Positions 24,030-36,703 are shown, numbered from the stretch's first letter. The stretch is DNA of 64,000 nt from Quillaja saponaria (GCA_029379385.1 CM055609.1:8122001-8186000); one strand, 5' to 3'. Program-made: numbers and translations. Notes: generated by a model not told the origin, from the sequence alone.

Positions 24030-27000
24030 TACTTGCAAGATATGCTATCCTTCTTTTTCTAATGGAGTACACTGCAATTTCCTGTAATCTGCTACAGTCC
24101 TTCTCCAATACTGGGAGGCATGTTGAAGATGTGTTGGCTGTATCCTTCTTCTTAGTGTATTCCTATTTTTTCTGCAAACGAAACATTGATATGCTATTAA
24201 CTCCCTTTTTTACTATTGCAAAAGTGATTTTACTTCATCAAACTTTGGGCTTCAGTTACAGCTTTTCTTTTCCTTTTTTCCTTTAATGCTGACCATGGCT
24301 TAGCTTGCTTTCTTTCTTAATATATCCAGTTTTAAGGGCCTACTGTGCCTAAGTTTTGGGTACAGGCTAGTTGTATAAAGTGATTGGTTCTGCTTGTTTT
24401 GCAACCTGGGAAGGTTTCTGTGTGTACTGTATATCTGTCTTATCATATATCTCATTTTTGATGATGCTTTCCCTCTTGCCTCCTTTTAGGGTTTCAGAAT
24501 TCTTTCCCCATCTTGTAGGTTATAATATATATTTATTATTTATCTCTATGTATGTATGATCTATCTATATCTGTATCTGTGTTTGTATATGTGCAACTTT
24601 GAAAATTTTCACATGCCCATACTCACTACTATATATGTAGGCTTTGGCATCATTTATATTGCAGCACTCAAGAACATGCTGTTAATCAATACCATAGAAT
24701 TTTCTGGCCAAACGAAATCAGAGTGTCATTAGTTAATTTTCTTTTGCAACATTTGCTAGCCAAGCCATTTCAGATGTAATGATTTTTTTAATTTTTAATT
24801 TTAGTTTTCTTTTGGAATATCATATTTTTTTTTTATATTTCTGACTGCTCCCACTATACCCCTGCACTGATCTTGATTGCTCTCTCTGCCCCATTCACTT
24901 TGACCCCCTTACTTTTTCCGCTGCCATGCCCTCCCAAAAATCCCAGATTTTAGCTGATTATTCCAAATTAGAAGCAGAGGTTTCTTTGAATGTAGATTGT
25001 TAAAAGCAAATTTTTTTCTTTCTTTCTGTCAAGTGCAGTTCTTTTTTCTCTTAACTGAAGCTGTCAACAGTGAAAATTGAAAACCAAAATGCACGCAGTC
25101 TGAGCATTCAAAGGTGAAAGCTGTTTCTGTAAAGCAATGCTATAGATTTTCTCCAGCATCTAGTGCTACAAGTGCTTCATCTTGCAGGTAATTCTCTCTG
25201 TCTCTCTGTCTCTCTGTATCTCTGTATCTCTGTATCTGTCTTTGTCTTTCTCTGTCCCTCTCTTTCTCCCAGTATGTGTGTAGTGAGATATGAATCTTAT
25301 AGGTTGGAAGTCAGTTGAAAGGAGTCAATTATTTTCAGAACAGATAAATGTCGAATTCTTCATAAGGAAGGTAAGAGCCGTGCTTAGAAAAGTTTCATTT
25401 CTTCGTGTTTTAATTTTTAAGCTAATAATGAGATGCAAGAACTGTCAATCTGTAACCTTAAACTTTGGCTTAAATATGTTTGGCCTTGTGGGTGTTATAT
25501 ATTTGTCTTTTCTACAGTCAGTTGCATGTATGTGATGGGAGTTTCAACAGTAGAAGCAGAATTTTTTCTTAGTTCAAGCTATAAAAAGCTTTAGAGAGGT
25601 AAACTATGTAGATGCAGTCAATGGTTTCAAATGCTTTCTGAGGCATGTGAAACAGCAGAGCCAACTCCTCATTTAACTAGTTTTTTTCTTCACTATTATT
25701 ATACAAGTGTACCCAACTACCTGTTTTTTCTAAGGTTAGATTTCTTTTGACTTGTATGGTAAATGTAACTTCTATCTGCATTATCCCCTGGTTTTGTATA
25801 TGAAACAAAATAGACAATAATGGGCACCATTAATTTTATTTATTCTTGAAATTTTGAATGATGTTTATGATGCATGGGTCTCCATGGCAGGGAACAGTAG
25901 CAAAACGGTGATTAAATGTTCTTAGTTTTGACGACTTGAGGTTAGTTTTCTTTCCCAGTCGCCAATGCATATAATGAACTTTGTATACATTTTCAACAAA
26001 CATCTGAAGTGTAGTGCCTTTTCGTGGGGTGTTTCTGTACCCGCTTTGTGTAGAAAGTTTTACCGTCCTTTTTCTAATAAAAGCATTGCTTATAAATATT
26101 AAAAAAGAAGAAGAAAAAGAAACTAGCATCTGAAGTTTGCTTCATCATTAAAATTGAAGACCCTTTTCAATTTGAAAACAGGTAAGTTTAAAACTCTTAA
26201 AATAGTTCGGCCTTTTAAGGGGATGACTTGGTAGTTATACCTCAAAAGTTACAAGTGTTAGAGGTTGCTAAAGTGGTACTACTGGGTTCTTTAGGTGATG
26301 ATTAAAAGTGCTTGCTGAGGAAACACTATATCAACTCCATGACATTATGAATTTTAGACCAAAACATGTAAACCATTTGATTATATTACTAGTTTTTGTC
26401 ACATTTGCAATTTTGGTTAAATAAAATCTTTTCGGACCAGAAAGATTGTATTTTTGGCATCACTTTGGAGCTCAGCTGCAGGGACTTTTCAGGGTGTTTT
26501 TCATCTGATTTGCAGCGTGATTGGCGGGTACTTTTGTTTTGTTTCGCTGGACTTTATGTATTTATTTTTATTTTTAGGAGGATGGAATTTCTCACCTTCA
26601 TTGTATTTCTCTGCCTACATAATTAAAATTCTTTTCTCATAAGAAAATGATGTTAGTATAATAGTGTAAAAGAAATCAACAAATGGCTTTTAGTGCATAC
26701 TGATATTTAGGGGTGAGTATAATACTCTAAAAATCGCCTGACAACCGATTGAAATCACCCGAAACTGACCCAACTCAAAATTTCACTTCACTAAGTCAAT
26801 TGAAAATATACCATATATTTCCGGTCAGTTACTTAATATTTCGATCTTCAAAATTTTTCGATCTCCATAACCGACCCTGCCGGAACTATGTTATGTTTGT
26901 TATTTCATATTTTGCTGCTTTGCTTTTTATTTTTTGAGTATTGTTCTATACACCTTCCACAGATCCAAGCCCATTAGATCAGTACTAAAGCTTAATTTCT

Positions 27001-30000
27001 CTTCTTTCTCTTTTTTTTGTTTTTTTTTGTATTGGTAAAGTAAAACCCATTTCTCTTCAACTTCATAACAAGTAACTACAGCCTCGCCTTCTCAGCATCA
27101 TCACCATCATTGTCAACATCTCCTTCAACTTGCTTTTAGATATTTATCATCTTTTCTCTCTTCCATTCTGTGATTGCAATAATGGAATACCATGAAGTCT
27201 TTTTGCCTTGAATCACGTTCAGTGTTGCTCGTGGCTTTTTCAGTTTCTCAATCTCTAGATTTGAGAATTTAAAGGCTTGTCTACAATGATGAGCTTTCAA
27301 TTTTCTGAATTTCAGGGAAGCTGATGATAATTTTAATTTTGCATGTAGATTTAGGATTACTTCTGGAAAATAGGAATTTTGATTTTTGACTAGGATTTTA
27401 ATTCCTAGCATGTTCTAAATCTTGAGTAATTTGTGTAGTCTTTGCAGATAAATTTTACATGAAATTTTGATATAAATGACTTGAGTTTTATTGCATTTTA
27501 TTTTTCCCTTCTGTCTTCATTTTTGGTAACCATTTTTTTTTTACACTGATCGATTGGACTGAAAATTGAAGAAATTGTGTGCGGGATAATCTTAGACAGC
27601 TGAAAATGTCGGTCGCATAATTGGTTAAATTTTTTTTACAATTGGCATAGTTGATTTGGTCAGCTAGATGATCAAAACTGACTAACTTGATTGATCATTT
27701 TATGGTGAAATTTTTTTGTTGATAGCAAGTAATGCCTTTGACAAAATAAATTTATATTATTTGTGATATAAAATATCTTATTAGTTTATTATTTTATTAT
27801 TTTTTATTTTTTTATGGTATACATTTGATAGTTTTTTAAGTAGTAAAAGGAGGATGAAATTAAGATTTTTTTATATTTTTTTTGGTGGATTGATACTGAA
27901 TTTAACAAGATTTCTAATAGTTATAAAAATATAATTTTTATTTTATATTAATAAGTCTTTAATAATAATAAGTTCTAGTAATAATTAAATTATATTTCAC
28001 TCATTCACATATATAATTACATGAAATAGATTGACTAGAAAGAGTGTATAATTCAGAATCATGATAAATATGCTCTTACTATAATTATTTTCTTTCTTAC
28101 TTAGGTTAATATTATTCATGGTTATGCACTTGAGATTTTATAAAATAATATTGTGATTTAAAAAAAAAAAATTTAATCTCTAATAAGTTTTCTCTTTTAT
28201 AAGAAAATAGAAACGTGAAAAAAAATATATTAATTTCAATATTAAAATATGTAAGAATATACGTAAAATATTACAAATATATGCATAGTAAAAATAAAAT
28301 AAAATTTTAAAAGTATTTTATAATAATTTATTTTGGCTAATAAAGTATTTTATAAGATTAAATTAGAAAATTATATTATATCAAATTTTATTACTTCTAA
28401 AAAAATTCTATGATAATTTAAGGTTCTTGTAAATATAAAGAAAATGAAAAAGAAAGAAAGGAAGACGATGTTTCTATATTCTTTCAAACTTTTCTCTGCC
28501 TGGCTCTCCTCAAGGAGTGCTTTTTTTGCTTTCTCAGTATATAGTTGAGATGAGAGTTTAATCTGTGGGATGAGAAGGTAATAAATAGGGAAGAGAGTGG
28601 ATTTACTGATTCGGTAAGGAAAAAATGTAAAATTGTGGACAGGTGAATTAGTAATCAGGGTTAAGTTAAGTTAATAGATTTTTCTAACCGATGTTCATAA
28701 ATTTCTTGTTAAGGTGATAAATATAAAAATTTTGTATTATTAATTATAATAGTTGATCATGATTTCAGTTTTGTTTAATATATAATTTTTTATTTTTTGA
28801 ATATTTTAACTTTTTAAATTTACATTTGTCACACCTTATCAAATATTTTTGAACAATAATTAAAAAATTTTAAGTTAATTTAATGTTCGGCTGGACCAGG
28901 ACATAACTTTTTATGTGACATAAAATTAATTAATTTACTTTAAGAGTCTAATGTGACTCTATATAGTTAAAAGGCAAAAATTATGGCATTAATAGGTGTT
29001 TGGGTTTTCGGGCTGAACAGTGATGGACTGTATCCTGAAACAACTTGTGGGAAGTGGGCCATGTATGGACTTGAAGGGCCCATGTGATTTTTATTTTCTC
29101 TTGCTAAGAGATTTAAGTAGTATACTTTGGTTAAAATTTATGTTTTCTAATCTAATTGATTTAATAATTTGGTGATGAAGAATGTGTAATTTTTGTTTAT
29201 TAATTTTCTAAATTTGAATAACCAAATACACTATCAACCATTACAAATTCTTCTTGGAGATAAGCAAATAAATAATACACCTTCTAAAAAGCAGTTTTCA
29301 CTTTGCTAAAAAGTAAACCGAAAAAAGTAAATAAATGTATTATTGAATTAATAATCACCATATGTTAGATTGCAGTTACTCTCATTTTCTAACAACAAAA
29401 TCAATTTCAACATTAGTTTGGTGTACACATTTATTGAGTTCTTCTATTTGGGTACCGATTATTAACCACTTCTTTAAAACCTTGTTAAAAAATAAACAAA
29501 TTAGAAATTAGTGATGCAGAAACCTAACATCATATACAATATAAATAAAAAATTAATATTCAACCAAAAAAAGAAAAAATTAACATATTTTAATTTCATA
29601 TCTAAGACATTAAAATTATCATAAATTGATGATCAATTTTCTTTATTCATTATTATTAAACTTTTAATTGGCCTCTAAGTACACACTTATGTATAAATTT
29701 AATACCATCATGGCAGAAAGTCTTGAACAAATATATCAAGCAATTTGAAGCTTGAATGTTTTTTTTCTTCTTCTCCAAATGCATGTTTCGAATTCAACTC
29801 CCTACATGAAAGTAAATATTATCTTGTTCAATTCCTTTCTATATATAATTGAAAAAAAAAAATATTATCTTGTTGACAAATGAAGTGTTATATTATTATT
29901 TATATGTGAATTTGACTCATATTATGAAGCATGAGTCATAACATTTTGAGTAATGATTCTAAATTTGATCTTTATAAAAATATAATTAATTTTTTTCTTA

Positions 30001-30434
30001 ACTTATGAATAGAAAAAGACGTAATAATGTCAAAAAAAGAAAGGTACAAAAAAATTGAGGAATTGGGATTGTTAGTTATAACCATTTTAGCATTGAAGAA
30101 AAAAAAAAAAAACTAATAAAAGCTAGAGTTTGTCCGCCATCCACCAAGGCCAATAAGCCATCACCACCGTCCACCGTGCACCGTCATAACCATTCTGTGG
30201 CAACTAAGAAACCCCATTTTTCCAGCTTTTGCTGTTTCCTTAACTTCCCGTTAAATTCAAAGTTCCCGTTTTTACATTGTCCCAAATCTTGAATAATGAA
30301 AATAATCATGAATCTTAAATAAAAACCCAAACTGCCAATTGTAATTTATCATTGCTTAGAGAAAATTAACATAATTTTCTCTTTCATTTCTCCTCTAGCC
30401 AAACACCAAGGTGAAAGACAATTGTGTGTAGCAA
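24030..30434. other. Intergenic region between the PPR gene and RABA1f copy 2
   Basis: No gene is recognised. The first part is PPR 3' UTR and T-rich DNA. A TCTCTSTG-like microsatellite lies at about 25192-25268. Near 26708 a stretch beginning TAGGGGTGAGTATA with internal aaccga motifs resembles one end of a hAT-like miniature element, but I find no matching right end. From 27700 to 28980 it is very AT-rich with no pattern I can name. From 28983 it is the duplicated upstream region of RABA1f (matches 12684-14148). Confidence 0.45.
25192..25268. repeat. TCTCTCTG/TATCTCTG microsatellite
   Basis: A period of about 8 bases, TCTCTCTG then TATCTCTG units, decaying into other pyrimidine-rich sequence. 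It lies about 1.2 kb downstream of the PPR stop codon. Confidence 0.85.
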
Positions 30435-33400
30435 ATGGGGGTGTACCGAGCCGACGACGATTATGATTATTTGTTCAAGGTTGTGCTGACTGGGGACTCG
30501 GGCGTTGGGAAATCAAACCTGTTATCGAGGGTCACCAGAAATGAGTTTAGCCTAGAATCCAAGTCCACCATTGGGGTTGAGTTCGCCACCAGAAGTATTC
30601 GCGTAGATGATAAGGTCGTCAAGGCCCAGATTTGGGACACTGCTGGCCAAGAAAGGTTTTGATTCATTTATTGCTTACCTTTTCATCTTGCATGCTGGAA
30701 TTCGTTGGTTTTGTTTATATTTTGGATTTTTGTTTTATGGACATGTTGTGTGCTTTATTGCCCAAGAAAATTCACTATAATATTTTTTCTTGTACTTCTG
30801 GGATTTAAATGTTTTTTATTGGAACGACGAACCGAGACTGTCTTGCTTATGTTCGATCCTTAATTTGGTTGCTAAATTTACTAATAAAGGAAAAAGAAAT
30901 GAGTTTTGAAGTTTTCCTCTTCTCAATTGTTTGTGCTTAGGAAGATTGAAAGGATTTTAGCTGTATTAGCTGAATAATCATTGTAACTGGGGTTGGAATT
31001 TCCTTTCCAGAAATCATTGTCTCATTCATTGTTTACTCTTATTGGAGCTGGTTTTTGATTTCAAATTGTTATTGAGTCTGCTTGTTGTTCCTATGTCAAA
31101 ATGACATGTAGTTCCTGTCATTTATATATAAGAGGGTTTTCTAAAATATAGCTCGATTAATGGACGTGGATGGAAGGTTATTCTTTTATGTGTGTTTAAG
31201 ATTGATACATCAACATTCGGACTTCTGTAATTTAAATGCTACTCATACATTGCTAAGACTGCTCTATTTAGCCTTTCAATAATTACTGGTAAGCATTTAA
31301 GGAGCATGAAAGAAATGGAAAGACTTGTGTCTATAATTGCTTGTTTAATAGAGTAATTATATACTTTTACTTAATTCCTTTTGCTCTGATAAGCAGTCTG
31401 TACTCCAGTCATAAACAGCTTGTTAGTTAAATGGGAAAAAAGCATTCACCTAGCGGTCAGGTGCATCCAGGAGCTGGTAGTCGGTCACATGCTTTTGTTG
31501 TTAAGCATGTGCTTCATGTGAGGCAAAAGATACACCCCTTAGAAGAAAACTAAGAAGATGAGTTTTATGGAGAAACAGACCCGGAGATATATACCTATAG
31601 AGAAAGAGAGAAAGAGAGAAAGGAAAGTAAATATAAATCTATATGTCCAGAAAAGGATGTAAAAAAAAGTATGAAAAATATACAAAAAAGTATGAAAACA
31701 ACTAATTAATGACAAATGTAACGAGAAAAAAAAATTATAAGTAATACTTTGAGTTACAGAAAAGGAGATAGCAGTGAGGTATATAGAGAGAGAGAAAGAA
31801 AGGAAAGTAAATATAAATCGATATGTCTAGAAAAGGATATATAAAAAAAGTACAAAAACAACTAATAAATGACAAATGTAACGAGAAAAGATAATTATAT
31901 TAAGTAATACTTACAGAATTACAGAAAAGGATATAAGATAGCAATGAGGTATGTAATAAGATTGCCATAAGAAAGATAACTACAAGAAGATAAATGGTTT
32001 TAACTTGTAACCTATTATGTTATGTTTCTATCTGAGTTTAGCAACTTGCTTCATCCACATGTGCATATGTTTTTTTCTCTTTGCGCCTTGAGGCACAAGG
32101 CAATAAAGGGATCCTAGTGCCTTGATTGAACCTTTTTCTTTTGACTACCTTCAGTCTGGACTTAATATTGAGCTTGGCCATCTGCCTTTACTGTACACCC
32201 TTTTACCTGTTGCCTCAGAACCAAGGGGCACACACTATCCATAAGATATCTTGAATTAGAATTTTGACTACAAATATACAGCTCGAAATAAAGAATTATT
32301 CTCAATGGAGAGATTGGTGAGAAAATAAAGTGAATTTATTGGCTTTCCACTAGTGACCAGAGGTGAAGGTACCCAATTGTCTAAATTTCTTTAGGAAAAA
32401 GTAGAAAACAAAGGCAACAATTTCATGGTATGAAATGAAAGTTATAGTTGGAATCTGTATCAATATTATCTGTAAGTTAGGTGATTACTATTGACCCAGA
32501 GAAAAATAATGCTGCCTAGTCTGATCAGTGATGTTTTTTTTTTTTTGCCAAAGTAAATGTATGCATGTCAGTGTAAGTCAAGTATGTTATTTTCCATTCT
32601 TTTTCATACCTGGCCCCAGCTAGTTAAAAAGAAAGTTCGGTGGAGAGTGCAAAGCAATTCATAGTTTTCTTTTATTGGTTTGACTTTCTATAATTATTAA
32701 ACATCATTCTTTATACCCTATTCAGCCACTGTGTCCAAGTTGCGAACCTATTTCTTGATAGAATCTGTTAAAGCTGTCAAGCTTCATATAAGAAGCATGG
32801 TGTATGACAATATAGCGTATTATTTTGATGTAGTTGTTAGTGGATTTATTGTGTAAGTTCTGGTAATCCACAGGCTTATGAACACAAGTCATACTGTAGT
32901 GGTTGGATTAGATAGTATAGGCTGTAATATTATATAACTCTGCTAAATACAAAAGCTATGTATGTTTTTTGCACCCTTTGTTCTCTTCCTCTTTGAGCAA
33001 AGCTTACAGAACCCATTTTATTGAATGAAGCTCCTCAGCAGCCAAGACCATACACGCACGACATGCCCCAACCACTGCCTTAACCTTGTATTCTTCCTTA
33101 TCTAGCCCGCTTTTAAACAATGGAACTGGTTCTCTTTGTCTGGCTTCAGCCATCTACTTAGATTACTCGAGGTTGCTATGATCACAGAGTAATATTAAGC
33201 AGAAAAGTTGAGGAAGATAGATTTACAAAATTAACACATATAGGGAAGATGGAAGATATTTTGTTGTTCAGGTGAAATTTCAATTGTCCTGGATGAGTAC
33301 TTCTTTCCTAAATAAGGTCTATATTGAGTTATTATATGCCAGAATCACATATACCATCTACCATGAAATTTTGTTAATATAGAAATCTGGTGAGGCTGCT

Positions 33401-34037
33401 TCTTGATTTATTAATTCCAATGAGTTACGGTAGCCTCTAAAGTAAGAACATTTGTCAAATCTAACGTGCCAAGAGTACCAGGTAAGTAGTGCTATCATTT
33501 CATTGTGCGTTCCACATTAATCACGGTGCATCATGCTGCATTTTATTTGTCAGAATATTACCCTGCCGAAATGTTTTTGTAAGTTTTCTTTTACTTTGCT
33601 AAAGGTACCGTGCAATTACAAGTGCATATTATCGAGGTGCTGTTGGTGCTTTACTAGTATATGATGTTACCCGTCATGTCACATATGAAAATGTGGAGAG
33701 ATGGCTGAAGGAACTTAGGGATCATACAGATGCCAATATTGTGATAATGCTTGTGGGGAACAAAGCAGACCTTCGTCACCTACGTGCTGTTTCAACTGAA
33801 GATGCAACAGCTTTTGCTGAACGAGAGAATACCTTTTTCATGGAGACATCTGCCCTTGAGTCTATGAATGTTGAGAACGCCTTCACAGAAGTGCTGACAC
33901 AGATATATCAAGTTGTAAGCAGGAAAGCCCTTGACATTGGTGATGATCCAGCGGCCTTGCCAAAAGGGCAGACAATAAATGTTGGCGGCAAGGATGACGT
34001 ATCAGCTGTGAAGAAAGTCGGATGCTGCTCTGCTTAA
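30435..34037 (+). CDS. RABA1f: RABA1f-like small GTPase (Rab11 class), copy 2
   Basis: Paralogue of the gene at 14149-18185 with the same structure: exons 30435-30655 and 33605-34037, 217 residues, identical splice positions. All four amino-acid differences lie in exon 1: A3V, I19T (the residue just before the GDSGVGKS P-loop), F33V and H56R. Exon 2 is identical in protein and differs by a single base at its start. The GTP-binding motifs and CC prenylation tail are kept, so the protein could work. However, F33 and I19 are strongly conserved in the Rab11 proteins I recall, so reduced function is possible. The promoter and leader are duplicated too. Whether it is expressed cannot be told from the sequence. 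Confidence 0.9.
31597..31955. repeat. Tandem duplication in the RABA1f copy 2 intron
   Basis: Two imperfect units, about 31597-31782 and 31783-31955. Both begin with a GA-rich tatagagag stretch, contain gacaaatgtaacgagaaaa and end near gcagtgaggtat or gcaatgaggtatg. Copy 1 has a single unit (about 15363-15537), so this duplication is private to copy 2. Confidence 0.75.
32766..33008. mobile_element. Solo-LTR-like insertion, RABA1f copy 2 intron only
   Basis: A 243-bp block starting TGTTAAAG and ending GCTTACA (TG...CA), flanked by GAATC (32761-32765) and GAACC (33009-33013). These are a 5-bp target duplication with one mismatch. Copy 1 has the empty site with one GAATC (16344-16348) and continuous flanks. 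TG...CA ends with a 5-bp duplication are typical of an LTR retrotransposon reduced to a single LTR. No internal coding sequence is present. Confidence 0.75.
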
Positions 34038-34614
34038 GTATGCAGAAATTATCTTAGACAGTGTTAACTTCAAATTCCATGCATTGTTTATATCTTTGTA
34101 GAGATTGGCATCCGAGCATCTTCAGTAGAATGTTTTAGGTTTGAATTTTTTCACTCTGGTTTGTAGAGAACCGGCCTGTTCTGTGTTAGCCAACAGTTTA
34201 GGATAGAAACGATATGCACCTATCGTTTCTTGGGTTCAATTTGAACGATATGCCTTCCTCCTTTTTCTTGATGTGTGACTATAGATTTTCAACTAGTTTC
34301 TGAGCTCTCCGAAATTAGCCTTAGTTGATCATTTCGAAAGATTGGATGGAATTAGCATTTCATTTTACCGGACAGGATACACCTAGCTTGTAAATACATG
34401 CTTATTTATTATTTGCAGCATACGTCTATGACTTCGTGTGTTGGAACTGGTCAGCTAAATTAGGTGATTGATTTTAGTTTGTTCTCGTGTTATGACTTAG
34501 GACAGGTTTTTTTGTTGTTGTTGTCTTGTCAACTTCTTGAAGAAACAATGAGAACCCTTAGCAGGAAGAATGAGAATAAGGAAGCAGTGAACTTAAATCT
34601 GACAGTGGAAGGCA

Positions 34615-34940
34615 AGTTTGATTTGTGATCTTTTTCATGAACAAATCGTTACAGCAATTTTGGATATTCCAAAAACCTTAACCAAAACTCTTCTTTGGAT
34701 TGGCGATCAGTATGGCATAGATCTATCTCTCACAAGCTGAAGGTTTTCTTATGGCGCCTAAGCATGGTAGTCTTGCAGTGAAGAGTAATTTACGTGTCAG
34801 AATTGGTGATATTGATGATTCATGCATACTGTGTGGCACAGAGTCAGAAACAGATATACATTTATTCACTTGAGTGCAGGTTTTCATTGCAACTGTGGCA
34901 ACATTTGTCTCTGGAGTCTTTCAACGCAATCATTGATGGA
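34615..34940 (+). mobile_element. LINE remnant with zinc-finger RVT region
   Basis: Starts with the same block as the LINE piece after copy 1 (gtggaaggcaagtttgat...ggatat) and then diverges. Translations give LDWRSVWHRSISHKLKVFLW and, in another frame, IDDSCILCGTESETDIHLF. These are the conserved WxxxxPxK/LFLWR and CxxCxxxxE-xxHLF patterns of the zf-RVT domain found near the end of plant LINE ORF2. Frameshifts and stops are present. It is interrupted at about 34947 by the copia LTR. Confidence 0.75.
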
Positions 34941-34946
34941 CCTAAT

Positions 34947-36258
34947 TGTTGAATATTAATCTAAATCTTTTGTTTAGAATTTATCATTTAACCTTAAAAT
35001 TATTTCTAAAATTATCATTAACAATTATCTTTAAGATTATCATTAGTATCTTTTAGAGTTTTGTTTCATTGCTTTAGGTTTTATCTTTTTAGGGAGTTTA
35101 ATGTTAATTTTTATTGTAATTTCAATCTTATAAATAGGAGCTCTCATTCAGTTATAAAGTGTGTCATTTTATTTATGAAAAATAAATTTCTTTGTTCTCA
35201 ATTATCTCTTATCTTCAATAACATAATTGTGGTGGATTCAAAGTAACAGTGGTACACAAATATCAAGAAATTATAGATCAAAAGACATTATTTTTTTATC
35301 TACAAAAGTGTGGGTAATGTGATTTTCGAGAAGATTGATGGAGCGACCACTGCAAAAGAAGATTGATGGAGCGATCATCGTAAAAGAAGCGTGGAACATC
35401 TTAGATCGATCCTACAAAGGAGTTGAGAATGTGAAAAATGTAAAATTTCAAACTTTAAACTGGCAATTTGAACTCTTACAAATAACTATTTTTGTTTATA
35501 TTTCACAAGTTCTTATTTTGGTAAATAAATTAAGAACAAATGGAGATAAAGTTGAATATCTGACCATTATTGAAAAGATCCTATGAATATTCACAATGAA
35601 ATGTGAACACACTGGCTATTGAAGAGTCCAAATTGTTTGAAGAGGTGACAATTGATGAGTTACAAGGCTTTCTAGAAGCCTATTCGCAGCAGTTGAATGA
35701 AAAGTCTTCAGAAAAATCAATTAAGCAAGTTTTTTTTAGAGCCAAGTTTCCATCAAAAGTGACAAAAGTGCTAAAAATGTAAGCACCAAAAGAGAAGCAG
35801 AGGCCGATGAGACCACTATGGCAGACAAGAAGTAAGCAATTACTATGTTCGCAAAAAGGTTAAGGTCAAAGTCAAGGACGAGGCAGAGGCAAATATAACA
35901 AATTAAATATTTTGTGCTATGCATGTTAAAAATATGTCTATTTCACATATGATTGCTAATCGAAAAAATATGATCAAAACAGAGAAAAAGCTCATTTTGT
36001 TCAAGAAGATGAAGTTGAAAGTCAAGTTCTCCTGATGGTTACTTCAAATACAGAAATTATTGAAAGTAACATATGGTATCTTGATACTGGCTATACCAAC
36101 CACACAACTAGAATGAGAGTTCTATTTACTGGTATTGATGAATTTGTAAGATCTAGTGTCAAGTTTGTAGATAATTGCTTAGTACCAGTGATGGGAAAAG
36201 GCACAATCCTTATTCAACTGAGAAATGGAGATCAGCTTTGCCTGGATAACTAGAATCG
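34947..36258 (+). mobile_element. Truncated Ty1/copia retrotransposon (5' LTR, gag, start of protease)
   Basis: A putative LTR runs from TGTTGAATATT (34947) to about 35248, with TATAAATAG at 35129-35137 and AATAAA-type signals. A primer-site-like tggtacaca follows. The gag reading frame is broken but clear: EAWNILDRSYKG, LVNKLRTNGDKVE, then ELQGFLEA-like sequence up to about 35900. A copia protease start is visible at 36035-36253 (NIWYLDTGYTNHTT, with the DTG active site). Integrase, reverse transcriptase and the 3' LTR are absent. A duplicated gaagattgatggagcga block occurs near 35330-35375. The element is dead. Confidence 0.8.
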
Positions 36259-36269
36259 ATAGCTACTTT

Positions 36270-36600
36270 GATAGTATTTGAGATTTTAAAATATAAAATT
36301 AAATATAAAGAGAAACACCAAAATATACATGGTTCAGTCATAAGGTATAGTACACGAGAGGAGAGACAATATTATTCAATGGATTGCAAATACTCAGCTC
36401 ACAAACTCTAACTCAACTCACTTAATAGAGTCTCCTATTTATAAATTACACATGATAATCATAAATTACAGGGTAAATACAATTATTAAATATTCATAAT
36501 AATCAAGTAATAAGATAGGATTAGGATAATCATATTATCTCAAACTCTTCTCATTATCCATTCCTTTAACAAACAATCTAATCTCTCAAGACAATAATCT
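36270..36600 (-). repeat. LTR-like fragment in reverse orientation
   Basis: On the minus strand this reads TATAAATAGGAGACTC, then a leader with ttgtctctcctctcgtg and gaaccatgtatattttggtg. That arrangement resembles the U3-R-U5 of plant copia LTRs. The ends and a target duplication are not found. It lies between the copia fragment and the ERF gene. Confidence 0.4.
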
Positions 36601-36703
36601 ACAACAATATTCATGCATATAATATAGCAATTCAACATCAACCAATATTCTTTCCATGATAATCAATTTCTGTTAGAATCTTATTCAACTTTATGTGATT
36701 CTG

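Larger units (their letters stand above)
28983..34670. repeat. Segmental duplication, copy 2 (carries RABA1f gene 2)
   Basis: Direct repeat of 12684-18893, diverged by substitutions and small indels. Private features are a 243-bp solo-LTR-like insertion, a tandem duplication of about 170 bp in the intron, and two short stretches in the 3' region that are absent from copy 1. The end of homology falls inside a LINE remnant at ggatat-cc, so the LINE was present before duplication. Confidence 0.9.
34038..36703. other. RABA1f copy 2 3' region and retrotransposon remnants
   Basis: The 3' UTR of RABA1f copy 2, then a LINE remnant (about 34615-34940), a truncated copia element (34947 to about 36258) and a reverse-oriented LTR-like fragment (about 36270-36600). 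No intact host gene lies in this interval. Confidence 0.7.

Noticed and set aside
26705..26900. hAT-like miniature element starting TAGGGGTGAGTATA
   Set aside because: Only one end could be found, with no matching right end or target duplication, so it is not listed as an element.
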